DNA of 21,905 nt, taken from contig DASWHK010000104.1 of the NCBI GenBank assembly GCA_036398215.1, positions 1 to 21,905 on the forward strand, given 5' to 3'. The notes under the pieces were generated by a model. The model was given only the letters and a program-made list of their open reading frames with translations, ran no database searches and was not told the DNA's origin. A program made the position numbers and the translations under genes. Shown here in pieces: positions 15,043-21,868 of this stretch (position 1 is its first letter; each line of letters starts with the position of its first letter). Origin of the DNA: DASWHK01 sp036398215 (lineage in GTDB: Bacteria; Acidobacteriota; UBA890).

Positions 15043-16026
15043 CTAATGAAGACTGGTCGAGACGATCTCGCCGGTGGCGCTCAGCCGGACGGTGAACACG
15101 TAGGGGCGCCGCTCGATGCCGAGGCCGGGGAGGTCGAAGCGCAGGTCGTAGAAGCGCACCGTCTGGCCGCCGCCGGCGGGCTCGACGCTGACCACCGGGA
15201 AGCGGGCGAACCACTCGTAGAGCTGGACCTGCTCGCGCAGCGGCTCGCGCTCGACGGCGCGCAGCGCCCGCGCGGTATCCCCCGGCCCGATCTTCGGCAC
15301 CTCGACGAAGCGCAGGTGGGCGTTCCAGGCGCTGCCCAGCTCGATATGGGCGCGGTAGTAGGCGTCGTCGGTCTCGACGATGCCGGTCCAGTTCAGCGGC
15401 ACGAACGGCGCCGGCACCGCGGCCACCGAGCGGATGCCGCCGATCTCCAGCGCCGAGGCCTCGGCGGCCACCGCCTGCACCGCTACCCACTGCAGGGCGC
15501 CGCACAACACCACGTAGGTGCCGGCGAGGCCGAGGCACACCTTGGCCATGCGGCGGGGGGCCTGGCGCAGCAGATAGACGGCCAGCAGGCCGCACAGCAA
15601 GATGCCGAGGAAGGTCGGGTCGAACGTCCACAGCCAGTCGAGCGTGAAGCGCTGCGAGCGGAACGGGAACAGCAGCACCGTCCCGTAGGAGGTCAGCAGG
15701 TCGAGCAGCACGTGCAGGTAGATCCCCACCGACGCCAGCACGAAGACCCGCCGCCGCGGCACCCCCGGGAAGAAGCGGCTGAACACCAGCGTCATGAGAA
15801 GCGCCAGGCCGATACCGCCGAGCAGCGAGTGGGTCAGCCCGCGGTGGTAGCGCAGGAAGGCGAGCGGGTCGGGGCTGAGCTCGGCCATGGCGTCGAGGTC
15901 GGGGGCCAGCGCGGCGAGCGCGGTCAAGGCGGTGCCACGCGACTCCAGCTCGGGCGGCAGCAGGCGGTGGGCGAGCCCGGACTTGGCGACCAGCCCCCCG
16001 GCGACGCCGTGCGTTACTGGATCCAT
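15043..16026 (-). CDS. YdjM/YbcI-type membrane-bound metal-dependent hydrolase (COG1988)
   Basis: The product has 327 residues. The N-terminal part carries the family's histidine/aspartate set: DPVTHG (H6), APDLD (D43, D45), HRGLTHS (H61, H66) and HVLLDLLTSYG (H105, D109), intermixed with four or five hydrophobic segments up to about residue 190. The C-terminal ~135 residues are soluble and lack a known motif; this two-part form is common in longer members. The proteins are predicted membrane metal-dependent hydrolases (phospholipase C/P1 nuclease-like residues); the E. coli member YdjM is SOS-induced, but no LexA box is seen here. The ATG at 16026 follows the yqeY stop by one base (TGAGATG), so the two are translationally coupled. 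Substrate is unknown. Confidence 0.9.
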   Translation of the reverse strand: MDPVTHGVAGGLVAKSGLAHRLLPPELESRGTALTALAALAPDLDAMAELSPDPLAFLRYHRGLTHSLLGGIGLALLMTLVFSRFFPGVPRRRVFVLASVGIYLHVLLDLLTSYGTVLLFPFRSQRFTLDWLWTFDPTFLGILLCGLLAVYLLRQAPRRMAKVCLGLAGTYVVLCGALQWVAVQAVAAEASALEIGGIRSVAAVPAPFVPLNWTGIVETDDAYYRAHIELGSAWNAHLRFVEVPKIGPGDTARALRAVEREPLREQVQLYEWFARFPVVSVEPAGGGQTVRFYDLRFDLPGLGIERRPYVFTVRLSATGEIVSTSLH

Positions 16027-16027
16027 C

Positions 16028-16477
16028 TCAGTGGGCCCCCAGCCGCTCGCGCACCAGCGCGTTGGCGGCCTTGCCGTCGATCCGCCCCTGGTACTCGCTC
16101 ATCAGCGCCCCCATGACCTTGCCCATGTCGGCAGGCGAGCTGGCGCCGGTCTTGTCGATGACGGAGTCGACCGCCTCCTGCAGCTCCTCGCCCTCCAGCA
16201 GGCTCGGCAGATAGGCCTCGATCACCTCGATCTCGGCGCGCTCGGCGGCGGCCCGGTCCTCGCGGCCGCCGGCGGCGAACTGCTCGGCCGCCTCCTGCCG
16301 CTGCTTGACGGCGGTGCGCAGCGCCGCCACCACCTGCTCCTCGTTGAGCTCGGCGCGGGCCGCGATCTTGCGGTTGTGCAGGTCGGCCAGCAGCATGCGG
16401 AGCACGCTCACCTTGGTGGCGTCGCGGCTCTTGACCGCGGCGTTCAGATCGGTGCGTAGGCGTTTGAGCAAGTTCAC
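16028..16477 (-). CDS. yqeY: YqeY-family protein (GatB/YqeY domain)
   Basis: The product has 149 residues from the GTG at 16477, the usual length of the family (about 148). The frame continues upstream, but only the GTG start gives the family N-terminus (LLKRLRTDLNAAVKSRD) followed by VSVLRMLLADLHN. Later family marks are IEVIEAYLP and the C-terminal DMGKVMGALM. YqeY is a helical protein related to the tail domain of the GatB amidotransferase subunit and is thought to have tRNA-related activity; its exact role is not established. It lies one base ahead of the YdjM-type gene. No Shine-Dalgarno sequence is seen, and a TACAAT hexamer lies 32 nt upstream. Confidence 0.94.
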   Translation of the reverse strand: MNLLKRLRTDLNAAVKSRDATKVSVLRMLLADLHNRKIAARAELNEEQVVAALRTAVKQRQEAAEQFAAGGREDRAAAERAEIEVIEAYLPSLLEGEELQEAVDSVIDKTGASSPADMGKVMGALMSEYQGRIDGKAANALVRERLGAH

Positions 16478-16509
16478 CAGAAGACGGAGCGGATCGGAAC
16501 GACCGGCCC

Positions 16510-16515
16510 ATTGTA
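16510..16515 (-). promoter_or_regulatory. Candidate -10 element for yqeY
   Basis: TACAAT on the minus strand matches five of six -10 consensus positions and stands out in GC-rich DNA. The predicted start point is about 26 nt before the yqeY GTG. No good -35 is present at the proper distance. Confidence 0.35.
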
Positions 16516-16563
16516 GGGGCCGCGGACGCCGATCGATAGCAGAAAGCGAGCTGTGGGCGCAGT

Positions 16564-16603
16564 CGGGCGACGATGCATCACCGCTTTTCTTTTCCGTCGC
16601 CCG
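16564..16603. repeat. 9-bp inverted repeat in the divergent yqeY/plsC spacer
   Basis: CGGGCGACG (16564-16572) and CGTCGCCCG (16595-16603) are perfect complements separated by a 22-nt, T-rich loop. The site lies in the 214-nt spacer between divergent genes, about 50 nt upstream of the yqeY -10 candidate. It could be a regulator-binding site or an mRNA hairpin; nothing in the sequence decides between them. Confidence 0.5.
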
Positions 16604-16677
16604 CAAGACCCGGACGGAAACCCATGTGAGCTTCACCAGGGGCCGCGCGCCGGCCCCGCGGGGTTGCGATCCAGGCT

Positions 16678-16685
16678 GCTAAACT
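16678..16685 (+). promoter_or_regulatory. Candidate extended -10 element for plsC
   Basis: The extended -10 form TGnTAAACT ends 6 nt before the plsC ATG, so transcription would begin at or next to the start codon. No Shine-Dalgarno sequence is present and there is no clear -35. Confidence 0.25.
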
Positions 16686-16691
16686 CGACGG

Positions 16692-17450
16692 ATGGATCGC
16701 GCCTACCCGGAACGTAAACTGTACTACAACGGCATCGGCCGGGTACGGTATCCGATCCAGTGCCTGTTGACCATTGCCACGACGGTGTTCTGGGGCACCG
16801 CCGCGCTGGCCATATCGCTGATCGACCGGCGCGGCGGCCGTGTCCACGCCTGCGCCCGCAACTGGGGCGCCTCGATCTTCAGGATCTGCGGCGTCCGGAC
16901 GCGCATCGAGGGGCTCGAGCGGCTCGATCCGGGCGTCTCGTACGTGGTGATGGCCAACCACCGCAGCCTCTTCGACATCCCGACGCTGCTGACCTCGCTG
17001 CCGTTTCCGTTCCGGATGCTGGCCAAGGCCTCGCTGTTCCGCGTCCCGTTCATGGGCTGGTACATGTCGCGGGTCGGCTATATCCCGGTCGAGCGCGAGG
17101 ACCCGCGCAAGGCGCGCAAGAGCCTGCAGGAGGCGGCCGAGCGGGTGGCCTCCGGCCTCTCGGTGGCGATCTTCCCCGAGGGGACGCGCAGCGCCGAGGG
17201 CGAGGTGGCGCGCTTCAAGCGCGGCGGCGTCAACCTGGCGCACGCCGCCGGCGTGCCGGTGGTGCCAGTGGCGATCATCAACAGCGGCCGCCTGCTGCCA
17301 CGCGGCTCCTGGCACGCGGATCCCGGCGTCATCACCGTACGCATCGGCGCGCCGCTGCAGCCCGCCGACTTCGCCGAGCCGCGGGCCCTGGCCGACGCCA
17401 TCCGCGACGCGGTGGTCGCGATGCTGAACGAGCGGCGAGAGGCGGCCTGA
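16692..17450 (+). CDS. plsC: 1-acyl-sn-glycerol-3-phosphate acyltransferase
   Basis: Transfers an acyl group to lysophosphatidic acid to make phosphatidic acid at the inner membrane. The product has 252 residues. The catalytic NHxxxxD motif reads NHRSLFD (H90, D95); the phosphate-binding motif is FPEGTR (161-166); block III is GVNLAHAAGVPVVPVAI. One hydrophobic segment at about 22-44 anchors the protein. A message that starts at the ATG is possible because a TAAACT hexamer lies 6 nt upstream and there is no ribosome binding site. The stop overlaps the next gene's ATG (TGATG), so plsC, the small gene and the rhomboid gene form a co-directional cluster. Some family members acylate other lysolipids; sequence does not settle that. 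Confidence 0.93.
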   Translation: MDRAYPERKLYYNGIGRVRYPIQCLLTIATTVFWGTAALAISLIDRRGGRVHACARNWGASIFRICGVRTRIEGLERLDPGVSYVVMANHRSLFDIPTLLTSLPFPFRMLAKASLFRVPFMGWYMSRVGYIPVEREDPRKARKSLQEAAERVASGLSVAIFPEGTRSAEGEVARFKRGGVNLAHAAGVPVVPVAIINSGRLLPRGSWHADPGVITVRIGAPLQPADFAEPRALADAIRDAVVAMLNERREAA

Positions 17451-17734
17451 TGGCCGGGCGGAGACGCGCCGAGGCGCTGGACTCGCAGGCGGCGGCGATC
17501 GCCGACGAGAACCGCCGCATGAAGCGGCTGCGCATCCTCGTCAACCTGACGACCGCCGAGCTGATGCAGTCCGACCTGACGCTGGCCGAGGCCCGCGCCA
17601 TCGTCGAGCGCATGCGCGGCGCCGCCCTGGCGCTGTTCCCCGGCAGTGAGGCGACCTTCGAGCTGCTCTACGGGTCGCGCTTCGAGAGGATCATCCGCGG
17701 CCGCTTCGGTGCCGACGCCGAGCGCCCCCAATGA
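17450..17734 (+). CDS. Small helical protein of unknown function
   Basis: The product has 94 residues. It is charged and probably helical, with a central stretch LVNLTTAELMQSDLTLAEARAIVERMRG and a following LFPGSEATFELLYGSRFERIIRGRFG. There are no membrane segments, cysteines or known motifs, and I do not recognise the family. The start is set by the TGATG overlap with plsC, which suggests coupled translation, and codon use matches its neighbours. The last 11 codons and stop (GRFGxDxxRPQ) are repeated, with changes, 71 bp downstream immediately before the rhomboid start, so the present 3' end may have been formed by a tandem duplication. Confidence 0.72.
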   Translation: MAGRRRAEALDSQAAAIADENRRMKRLRILVNLTTAELMQSDLTLAEARAIVERMRGAALALFPGSEATFELLYGSRFERIIRGRFGADAERPQ

Positions 17735-17806
17735 GCTCGCTTCCCGTCGTCTTTCCCCTTCGCGTCCCCGGCCGCTTCGGCGAAGACACCGGGCGCCCGC
17801 AATGAT
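17698..17806 (+). repeat. Diverged direct duplication of a gene 3' end
   Basis: Bases 17698-17735 and 17769-17806 align with about 32 of 38 identical positions, offset 71 bp. Both copies encode GRFGxDxxRPQ and a TGA. In the second copy the TGA overlaps the rhomboid ATG as ATGA. The DNA between the two copies shows only weak similarity, so either the duplication is old or it covers only part of the 71 bp. Confidence 0.7.
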
Positions 17807-18512
17807 CCCGCTGCGCGACGAGAACCCGACCCGCACGGTTCCCTTCGTCAACCACGCGCTGGTGGCCGTCAACATCGCGGTGTTCGCCTACCAGGTTCTG
17901 CTGGCGGTCGATGGCGGCCCGCAGGCGACGATGGCGTTCATCGAGCGGCTGGCGGTGACGCCGGCGGTGCTGCTGTCGCCGGCGAGCTGGTCGCAGGCGC
18001 CGGTGCCGCCGCCGGCCACGCTGATGACCTCGATGTTCGTGCACGGCAGCTTCCTGCACCTGGCCGGCAACATGCTCTACCTGTGGGTGTTCGGCGACAA
18101 TATCGAGGACAGTATGGGGCACCTCAAATATCTGGTGTTCTACATCGCCTGCGGCCTCGGCGCCGCCGTCGCCCAGGTCGCGGTGGCGCCGTCGAGCGCC
18201 CTGCCGATGGTCGGCGCCAGCGGCGCGATCGCCGGCGTGCTGGGCGCCTACCTCGTCCTGCACCCCACCAACCAGGTGCTGACGCTCGTCTTCCTGGTGA
18301 TCTTCATCCGGGTCATGTACCTGCCGGCGGTGGTCCTGCTCGGCCTCTGGTTCATCATCCAGATCTTCTCGGCATTGAACGATGGCGGCGGCGGCGTCGC
18401 CTGGTACGCGCACATCGGCGGCTTCCTGGTCGGCGTGCTGCTGATCGGCATCTTCGCGGCCAGCCACCGGCGGCCGCCGCGCAAGCGCCGCAACCTGCAC
18501 GTCGTGCACTGA
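17802..18512 (+). CDS. Rhomboid-family intramembrane serine protease
   Basis: The product has 236 residues with about six membrane segments. The catalytic dyad is S140 in GASG (138-141) and H204 in WYAHIGGF. The HLAGN motif (H86, N90) that stabilises the oxyanion is intact, so the enzyme should be active. The tail is basic and His-rich (SHRRPPRKRRNLHVVH) and lies in the cytoplasm. A loop rich in Ser, Pro and Ala (about 59-73) precedes the second segment. The ATG at 17802 overlaps a TGA that ends a copy of the upstream gene's last codons. Rhomboids cleave membrane-anchored proteins within the bilayer; the target here is unknown. A weak 5-bp stem follows the stop at 18514-18528. Confidence 0.95.
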   Translation: MIPLRDENPTRTVPFVNHALVAVNIAVFAYQVLLAVDGGPQATMAFIERLAVTPAVLLSPASWSQAPVPPPATLMTSMFVHGSFLHLAGNMLYLWVFGDNIEDSMGHLKYLVFYIACGLGAAVAQVAVAPSSALPMVGASGAIAGVLGAYLVLHPTNQVLTLVFLVIFIRVMYLPAVVLLGLWFIIQIFSALNDGGGGVAWYAHIGGFLVGVLLIGIFAASHRRPPRKRRNLHVVH

Positions 18513-18703
18513 CGCCCGGCCCGCGGGCTTGATGTGCCCATTGCGTCTCGGATCACGGGCCTGAGGTTGGCGATGATGGCGGCAAACGCGCTCCGGACGT
18601 GACAGCATCTCCCGACCAGGATCCTCGCCCCGCGCCTCTCGATCGCTGCTGCTGCGGGCGCCGGGGTGATGGAACCCGCTGAAACCTGTGGATCGGAGCC
18701 CGC
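18513..18703. other. Intergenic spacer between the rhomboid and amidohydrolase genes
   Basis: This 191-nt stretch contains no credible gene. A short GC stem (GCCCG at 18514-18518 with CGGGC at 18524-18528, followed by TT) could end rhomboid transcription. I find no convincing promoter for the amidohydrolase. Confidence 0.5.
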
Positions 18704-20383
18704 ATGCCCGTGAAAGAGACCGCCACCATTTTCTATGGAGGTGACATCGTCACGCTCGACGATCAGTTGCCGTCGCCCGAGGCGCTGCTGGTACGGGGCG
18801 AGAAGATCGCCGGCGTCGGGAGCCTCGACGAGCTCGTGGTGGCGACGCCGGACGCGGAGCCCTTCGACCTGGCTGGCGGCTGCCTGATCCCCTCGCTGAT
18901 CGACCACCACCTGCACCTCACGGCCATCGGCCTCGCGCTGCTTAACGAGCAGGAAGGCGGACGCCTCTTCCTCGACCTCGCCGGCGAGCCGTCGGGCGCG
19001 GCGATCATCGAGCGGGTCGCCGAGCGGGCCGCGCTCGTGAAGCCCGGCGACTGGATCCTCGGGATGGGCTGGAACCAGCACGACTGGGGGACCCACGAGC
19101 TGCCGGTCCACGAGGCGCTGAGCCGCGCCGTGCCCGACCACCCGGTCTTCCTGGTCCGCGTCGACGCCCACTCGGCGTGGGTCAACGAGGCGGCGATGCG
19201 CCGCGCCGGGATCACCAAGGCGAGCAAGGACCCGAAGGGCGGGGCGGTCCTGCGCGGTGCCGGCGGCGCCCCCACCGGCATCCTTCTGGAGCGCGCCGTC
19301 GAGCCGGTCCTCGCCGAGATCCCGGTGGCCGCCGGCTGGGAGGTCCGCGAGGCCTTCAAGCTGGCCGCCCGGGCGCTGGCCGCCCGCGGCGTCACCGAGG
19401 TCTTCGACGCCGGCTTCATGGCCAGCCCGGCGATCGTCAGCCTGGGGGTCGACCTCGAGCTCTACTTCGAGCTGCTCGGCTGGGCCGACGCCGACGAGCC
19501 GCTGCCGGTGAACGTCAACCTGATGATTCCGGCGCCCAGCCCCTTCGCCGACAAGGTCGTCGCCGACCCCGGCGCCTTCTCGGGTACCTCGCCGCGGATC
19601 CGCATCACCCACATCAAGCTCTACGCCGACGGCGCCTTCGGCTCGCGCGGCGCCGCCCTCACCCACCCTTACGCCGACGACCCCTCCACCCGCGGCCTGC
19701 TCCGCATGAGCGACGCCGAGATCGAGCACGAGACCCGCCGCGCCCTGGCCGCCGGCCTCGACATCGCCACCCACGCCATCGGCGACGACGCCGTCCACCG
19801 GGTACTGGCCGCCTACTGCCGGGTCGCCGACGACTTCGGCGACGTCGATCCCCACCGCTTCCGGATCGAGCACTTCGGCTACAGCTCCGAGGACGACATG
19901 AAGCTGGCCGCCGAGCGCGGCTTCCTTCTGGTCGCCCAGCCCAACTTCATCGACCCCGACGACAACGGCGTGATGATGGAGGACCACCGCCTCGGCACCG
20001 CCAATGCCCCCCGCGTCTACCCCTGGAAGACCCTCCTCAACCTCGGCGCCTCCCTCGCCATGTCCTCCGACTACTACATCGCCCCCGGCCCACCCCTCCT
20101 CGACTTCACCACCGCCGTCACCCGCGCCAACCGCCGCAACCGGCCCGCCGACGGCTGGCAACCCCAGGAGCGCCTCTCGCGCCGCGAAAGCCTCGAGCTC
20201 GCCACCCGCCTGCATCCCTGCGGCGGCAAGCCTTGCGGGGGCATCCTGCGCCCCGGCGAGCGCGCCGACCTAGCGGCCCTGTCGGCCAACCCCCAAACCG
20301 CCCCGGCCGACGACCTCCTGGCGATTGAGGTGCAGGCAACCTTCCGGGCCGGCGCACCCACCCATCGGGACCCGCACGGCTGA
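18704..20383 (+). CDS. YtcJ-type amidohydrolase (amidohydrolase family 3)
   Basis: Predicted metal-dependent amidohydrolase of 559 residues. The N-terminal beta-sandwich part (IVTLDDQLPSPEALLVRGEKI-like) leads to the metal motif HHLH (H69, H71). HIKLYADGAFGSRG holds K305, followed by THAIGD (H357), RIEHFGY (H390) and MSSDYY (D456), all in the order expected for this family. RPGERADLA near the end belongs to the returning small domain. Family members hydrolyse formamides, N-acyl or ring amides; the substrate cannot be predicted. There is no signal peptide, so it is probably cytoplasmic. GGAG lies about 6 nt before the ATG. It seems to be a single-gene unit and is the last high-GC gene before the lower-GC cassette region. 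Confidence 0.92.
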   Translation: MPVKETATIFYGGDIVTLDDQLPSPEALLVRGEKIAGVGSLDELVVATPDAEPFDLAGGCLIPSLIDHHLHLTAIGLALLNEQEGGRLFLDLAGEPSGAAIIERVAERAALVKPGDWILGMGWNQHDWGTHELPVHEALSRAVPDHPVFLVRVDAHSAWVNEAAMRRAGITKASKDPKGGAVLRGAGGAPTGILLERAVEPVLAEIPVAAGWEVREAFKLAARALAARGVTEVFDAGFMASPAIVSLGVDLELYFELLGWADADEPLPVNVNLMIPAPSPFADKVVADPGAFSGTSPRIRITHIKLYADGAFGSRGAALTHPYADDPSTRGLLRMSDAEIEHETRRALAAGLDIATHAIGDDAVHRVLAAYCRVADDFGDVDPHRFRIEHFGYSSEDDMKLAAERGFLLVAQPNFIDPDDNGVMMEDHRLGTANAPRVYPWKTLLNLGASLAMSSDYYIAPGPPLLDFTTAVTRANRRNRPADGWQPQERLSRRESLELATRLHPCGGKPCGGILRPGERADLAALSANPQTAPADDLLAIEVQATFRAGAPTHRDPHG

Positions 20384-20538
20384 AGATTGAGCCCACGCCG
20401 CGCCCCGTTACCCTGCTCGCTCCGCCACCCTACCCACACGGAAACTACAAGAGCTCACACTTGATCTCAGGCGGCTGTAGTCGCGGAGACAGCTGTGTCA
20501 CTCGCGAAAGCCCAACACCGGAAACCGTCGCATTCCGA
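20384..20538. other. Boundary spacer between chromosomal gene and cassette region
   Basis: This 155-nt stretch holds no credible gene. Composition falls from very GC-rich to moderate across it. I looked here for the attC site expected after the SnoaL-like gene and found no convincing pair of boxes, so the cassette end may be degraded. Confidence 0.5.
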
Positions 20539-20946
20539 CTAATTCCCAACCTGCACCGGTACCATGAGTCGACACGCGGCTATTTGCCAGACACCGTTGG
20601 TGTGGGTGACCACGAGGCTTGCCTTGACCGGCGTTCCGAACCCGTCCTCGGAAACGGCGTAAACCTCCCACGTAGCGTCCAGCAGCGCCAATCCGGCTCC
20701 AAGCGCGCGCAGGCCGGTTATCTCCAAGTTTCGAACCGCGAATCCCGAGTACTTCCCCGACATCACGGTGTCATAGTATTGCTTGATCGCATCTCGCCCC
20801 TGTAGGAAGGTGCCGTCGACAGCCAGGGCATCACCGTCAACATCGTAGAGGTCCGCACAGGCCTGCGCCTGTCCTTCCATCCAGAGTCGGATGTAGTCGT
20901 CGAGGATCATTCGGATCTCTGACTCGTCCTCTTTGGTGAGCTCCAT
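20539..20946 (-). CDS. SnoaL-like / SgcJ-EcaC family (NTF2-fold) protein
   Basis: The product has 135 residues. The pattern DDYIRLWMEGQAQACADLY, an acidic DGDALAVDG turn, FLQGRDAIKQYYD and a C-terminal HTNGVWQIAACRLM strand fit the cone-shaped NTF2-fold family often named SgcJ/EcaC (SnoaL-like, DUF4440). Such proteins bind small molecules or act as small isomerases or hydrolases; no specific function can be given. The ATG at 20946 is chosen because AGAGG lies about 7 nt upstream; an earlier in-frame GTG overlaps that site. Codon use and base composition are less GC-biased than in the genes to the left. It lies directly downstream of an attC-like hairpin in the orientation expected of a cassette gene. 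Confidence 0.75.
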   Translation of the reverse strand: MELTKEDESEIRMILDDYIRLWMEGQAQACADLYDVDGDALAVDGTFLQGRDAIKQYYDTVMSGKYSGFAVRNLEITGLRALGAGLALLDATWEVYAVSEDGFGTPVKASLVVTHTNGVWQIAACRLMVPVQVGN

Positions 20947-20974
20947 GGGTTTCCTCTCCACACCAGTCAGTGGA

Positions 20975-21044
20975 CTTCAACAGCCGTCTCGGGCGTAACC
21001 TGCAGGCGCCGAAGGCGACTGACAGGTTCACGCCCCCGTTATGT
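20975..21044 (-). other. attC-like hairpin between the two cassette genes
   Basis: Core at 20991-21035: two arms pair over 15 bp (GGGCGT, then AACCTGCAG on the plus strand) with exactly two unpaired bases in the 5' arm on the minus strand (plus positions 21022 and 21029), then an inner CGCC/GGCG stem with a 3-nt loop. Minus-strand ACATAAC (21044-21038) is a good R'' box 2 nt outside the stem. The expected R' box is poor: GTTGAAG (20981-20975) lies 9 nt from the stem. Unpaired bases confined to the R''-side arm are a structural mark of attC sites and give the same orientation as the neighbouring site. Either a degenerate attC or a look-alike. Confidence 0.5.
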
Positions 21045-21767
21045 GGCGACAGGTTCCCCCTTCTGTTCGGCGTACCTGAGCGCGGGGACTCAGAACCAGC
21101 GGTGCCCCCAACTACTCCTGCTCGGACCGCCGTAAACGTGAGCTGATCGTCAGCGATTCCTTATGCCGTGCCTTAGGCCAATCTGTTCCATCTGCTCGGG
21201 GGTCAGATTCCTCAGGGGAGTCCCGGGCTCAACGCGTGTCTCACGGAAAAACTGCTCCAGGCCTGGGGGAGCTATGAACCAGACGACGTTGAGCTCTTCG
21301 GTCCCTGTCTCGAATCCGTGCCACACGCCTCGCGGAACGTACACGGCGTCTCCCGGACTTAGGACCGTGTGTCTATCTCCTACGATGCCGACCCCGCCTC
21401 CTTGGTGGACGAAGAACGCCTCATCCGCGTGTTCGTGCCGATGCACAGGAATCGAAGAGTTTGGGTAAAGCTTTTGGGTTCCCATCGCGAAGATCTCGGA
21501 GCCGGTTGAAGGACTCGCGATGATCGTAACCACCCCGTTGCCACCAACGAGCGTCTCGGCATCATCAGGAGGGAGCACGTAGCCCCGAGCGACCGACGAC
21601 TGCACTTCGGATTCCCGCCCTGAAGGTTGCGACCCACAGCCCGCCGCGAGCACGGCGACAGCAAGCAGATATTTCAACCTAGATGCTCTCTGCATCGAAG
21701 CTCCTCCTCGACCTAACGTCCTCTCATGCCGGCTTTCCTCCACCGGTCTGCATTCTCGCCACATAAC
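20981..21767 (-). mobile_element. Putative integron gene cassette carrying a cupin lipoprotein gene
   Basis: The segment is bounded by the R' box of a convincing attC site on the right and an attC-like hairpin on the left. It holds one gene with its own ribosome binding site, oriented toward its downstream site, as in integron cassettes. Base composition is lower in GC than the chromosome to the left. The left boundary is uncertain because that site's R' box is degenerate. No integrase gene is within the window; it would lie beyond the right edge, or this is a cluster of attC sites without an integrase. Confidence 0.6.
21150..21695 (-). CDS. Cupin-domain lipoprotein
   Basis: The product has 181 residues. 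The signal peptide MQRASRLKYLLAVAVLAAGC ends in a lipobox-like AAGC with C20, so it is predicted to be lipidated and exported. The rest is one small cupin barrel: motif 1 HRHEHADE (H85, H87, E92, then G99 at the right spacing) and motif 2 GDAVYVPRGVWH (G115, P121, G123, H126). All four usual metal ligands are present, so it probably binds a divalent metal; the function could be sugar or small-molecule binding, isomerase or dioxygenase. The ATG at 21695 has GGAGGAG about 6 nt upstream, which decides against a longer frame reading through the attC site. It is the first complete gene downstream of that site. Confidence 0.85.
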   Translation of the reverse strand: MQRASRLKYLLAVAVLAAGCGSQPSGRESEVQSSVARGYVLPPDDAETLVGGNGVVTIIASPSTGSEIFAMGTQKLYPNSSIPVHRHEHADEAFFVHQGGGVGIVGDRHTVLSPGDAVYVPRGVWHGFETGTEELNVVWFIAPPGLEQFFRETRVEPGTPLRNLTPEQMEQIGLRHGIRNR

Positions 21768-21868
21768 GTGCCGCGTTTCAGCGGCGAAGGCGCGGCGCCG
21801 CCTACTTCGCACTCTTGCGAGTCGTCGTCCGGCGCCGCGCCTTCGTCCGCTGCAAACGCTTGTTATGC
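21761..21868 (-). other. attC: Integron attC recombination site (108 bp)
   Basis: The ends are complementary boxes: GCATAAC (R'', plus 21868-21862 read on the minus strand) and GTTATGT (R', 21767-21761). Inside, the two arms pair almost perfectly for about 30 bp (GCGTTT, CAGCGG, CGAAGGCGCGGCGCCG), with unpaired single bases only in the R''-side arm. The two box-to-stem spacers are 2 and 5 nt, and a variable ~29-nt loop region lies in the centre. This is the architecture of attC (59-base element/VCR-like) sites, and the side with the extra bases sets the orientation to the minus strand, in line with the cupin gene. A frame upstream of it ends in TAA within the R'' box, as cassette genes often do; too little of it is present to call. 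Confidence 0.85.

Noticed and set aside
16760..17734. Plus-strand frame of 324 codons read as a single protein
   Set aside because: Its first two thirds are an out-of-frame shadow of plsC. Only the last 94 codons, from the ATG that overlaps the plsC stop, look like a real gene.
20510..20516. GTTGGGC on the minus strand as the R' box of a third attC
   Set aside because: It matches the box consensus, but no partner box or paired arms exist at a suitable distance; the partner would have to lie inside the SnoaL-like gene.
20461..20805. Plus-strand frame of 114 codons opposite the SnoaL-like gene
   Set aside because: No ribosome binding site or family resemblance; the minus-strand frame has both.
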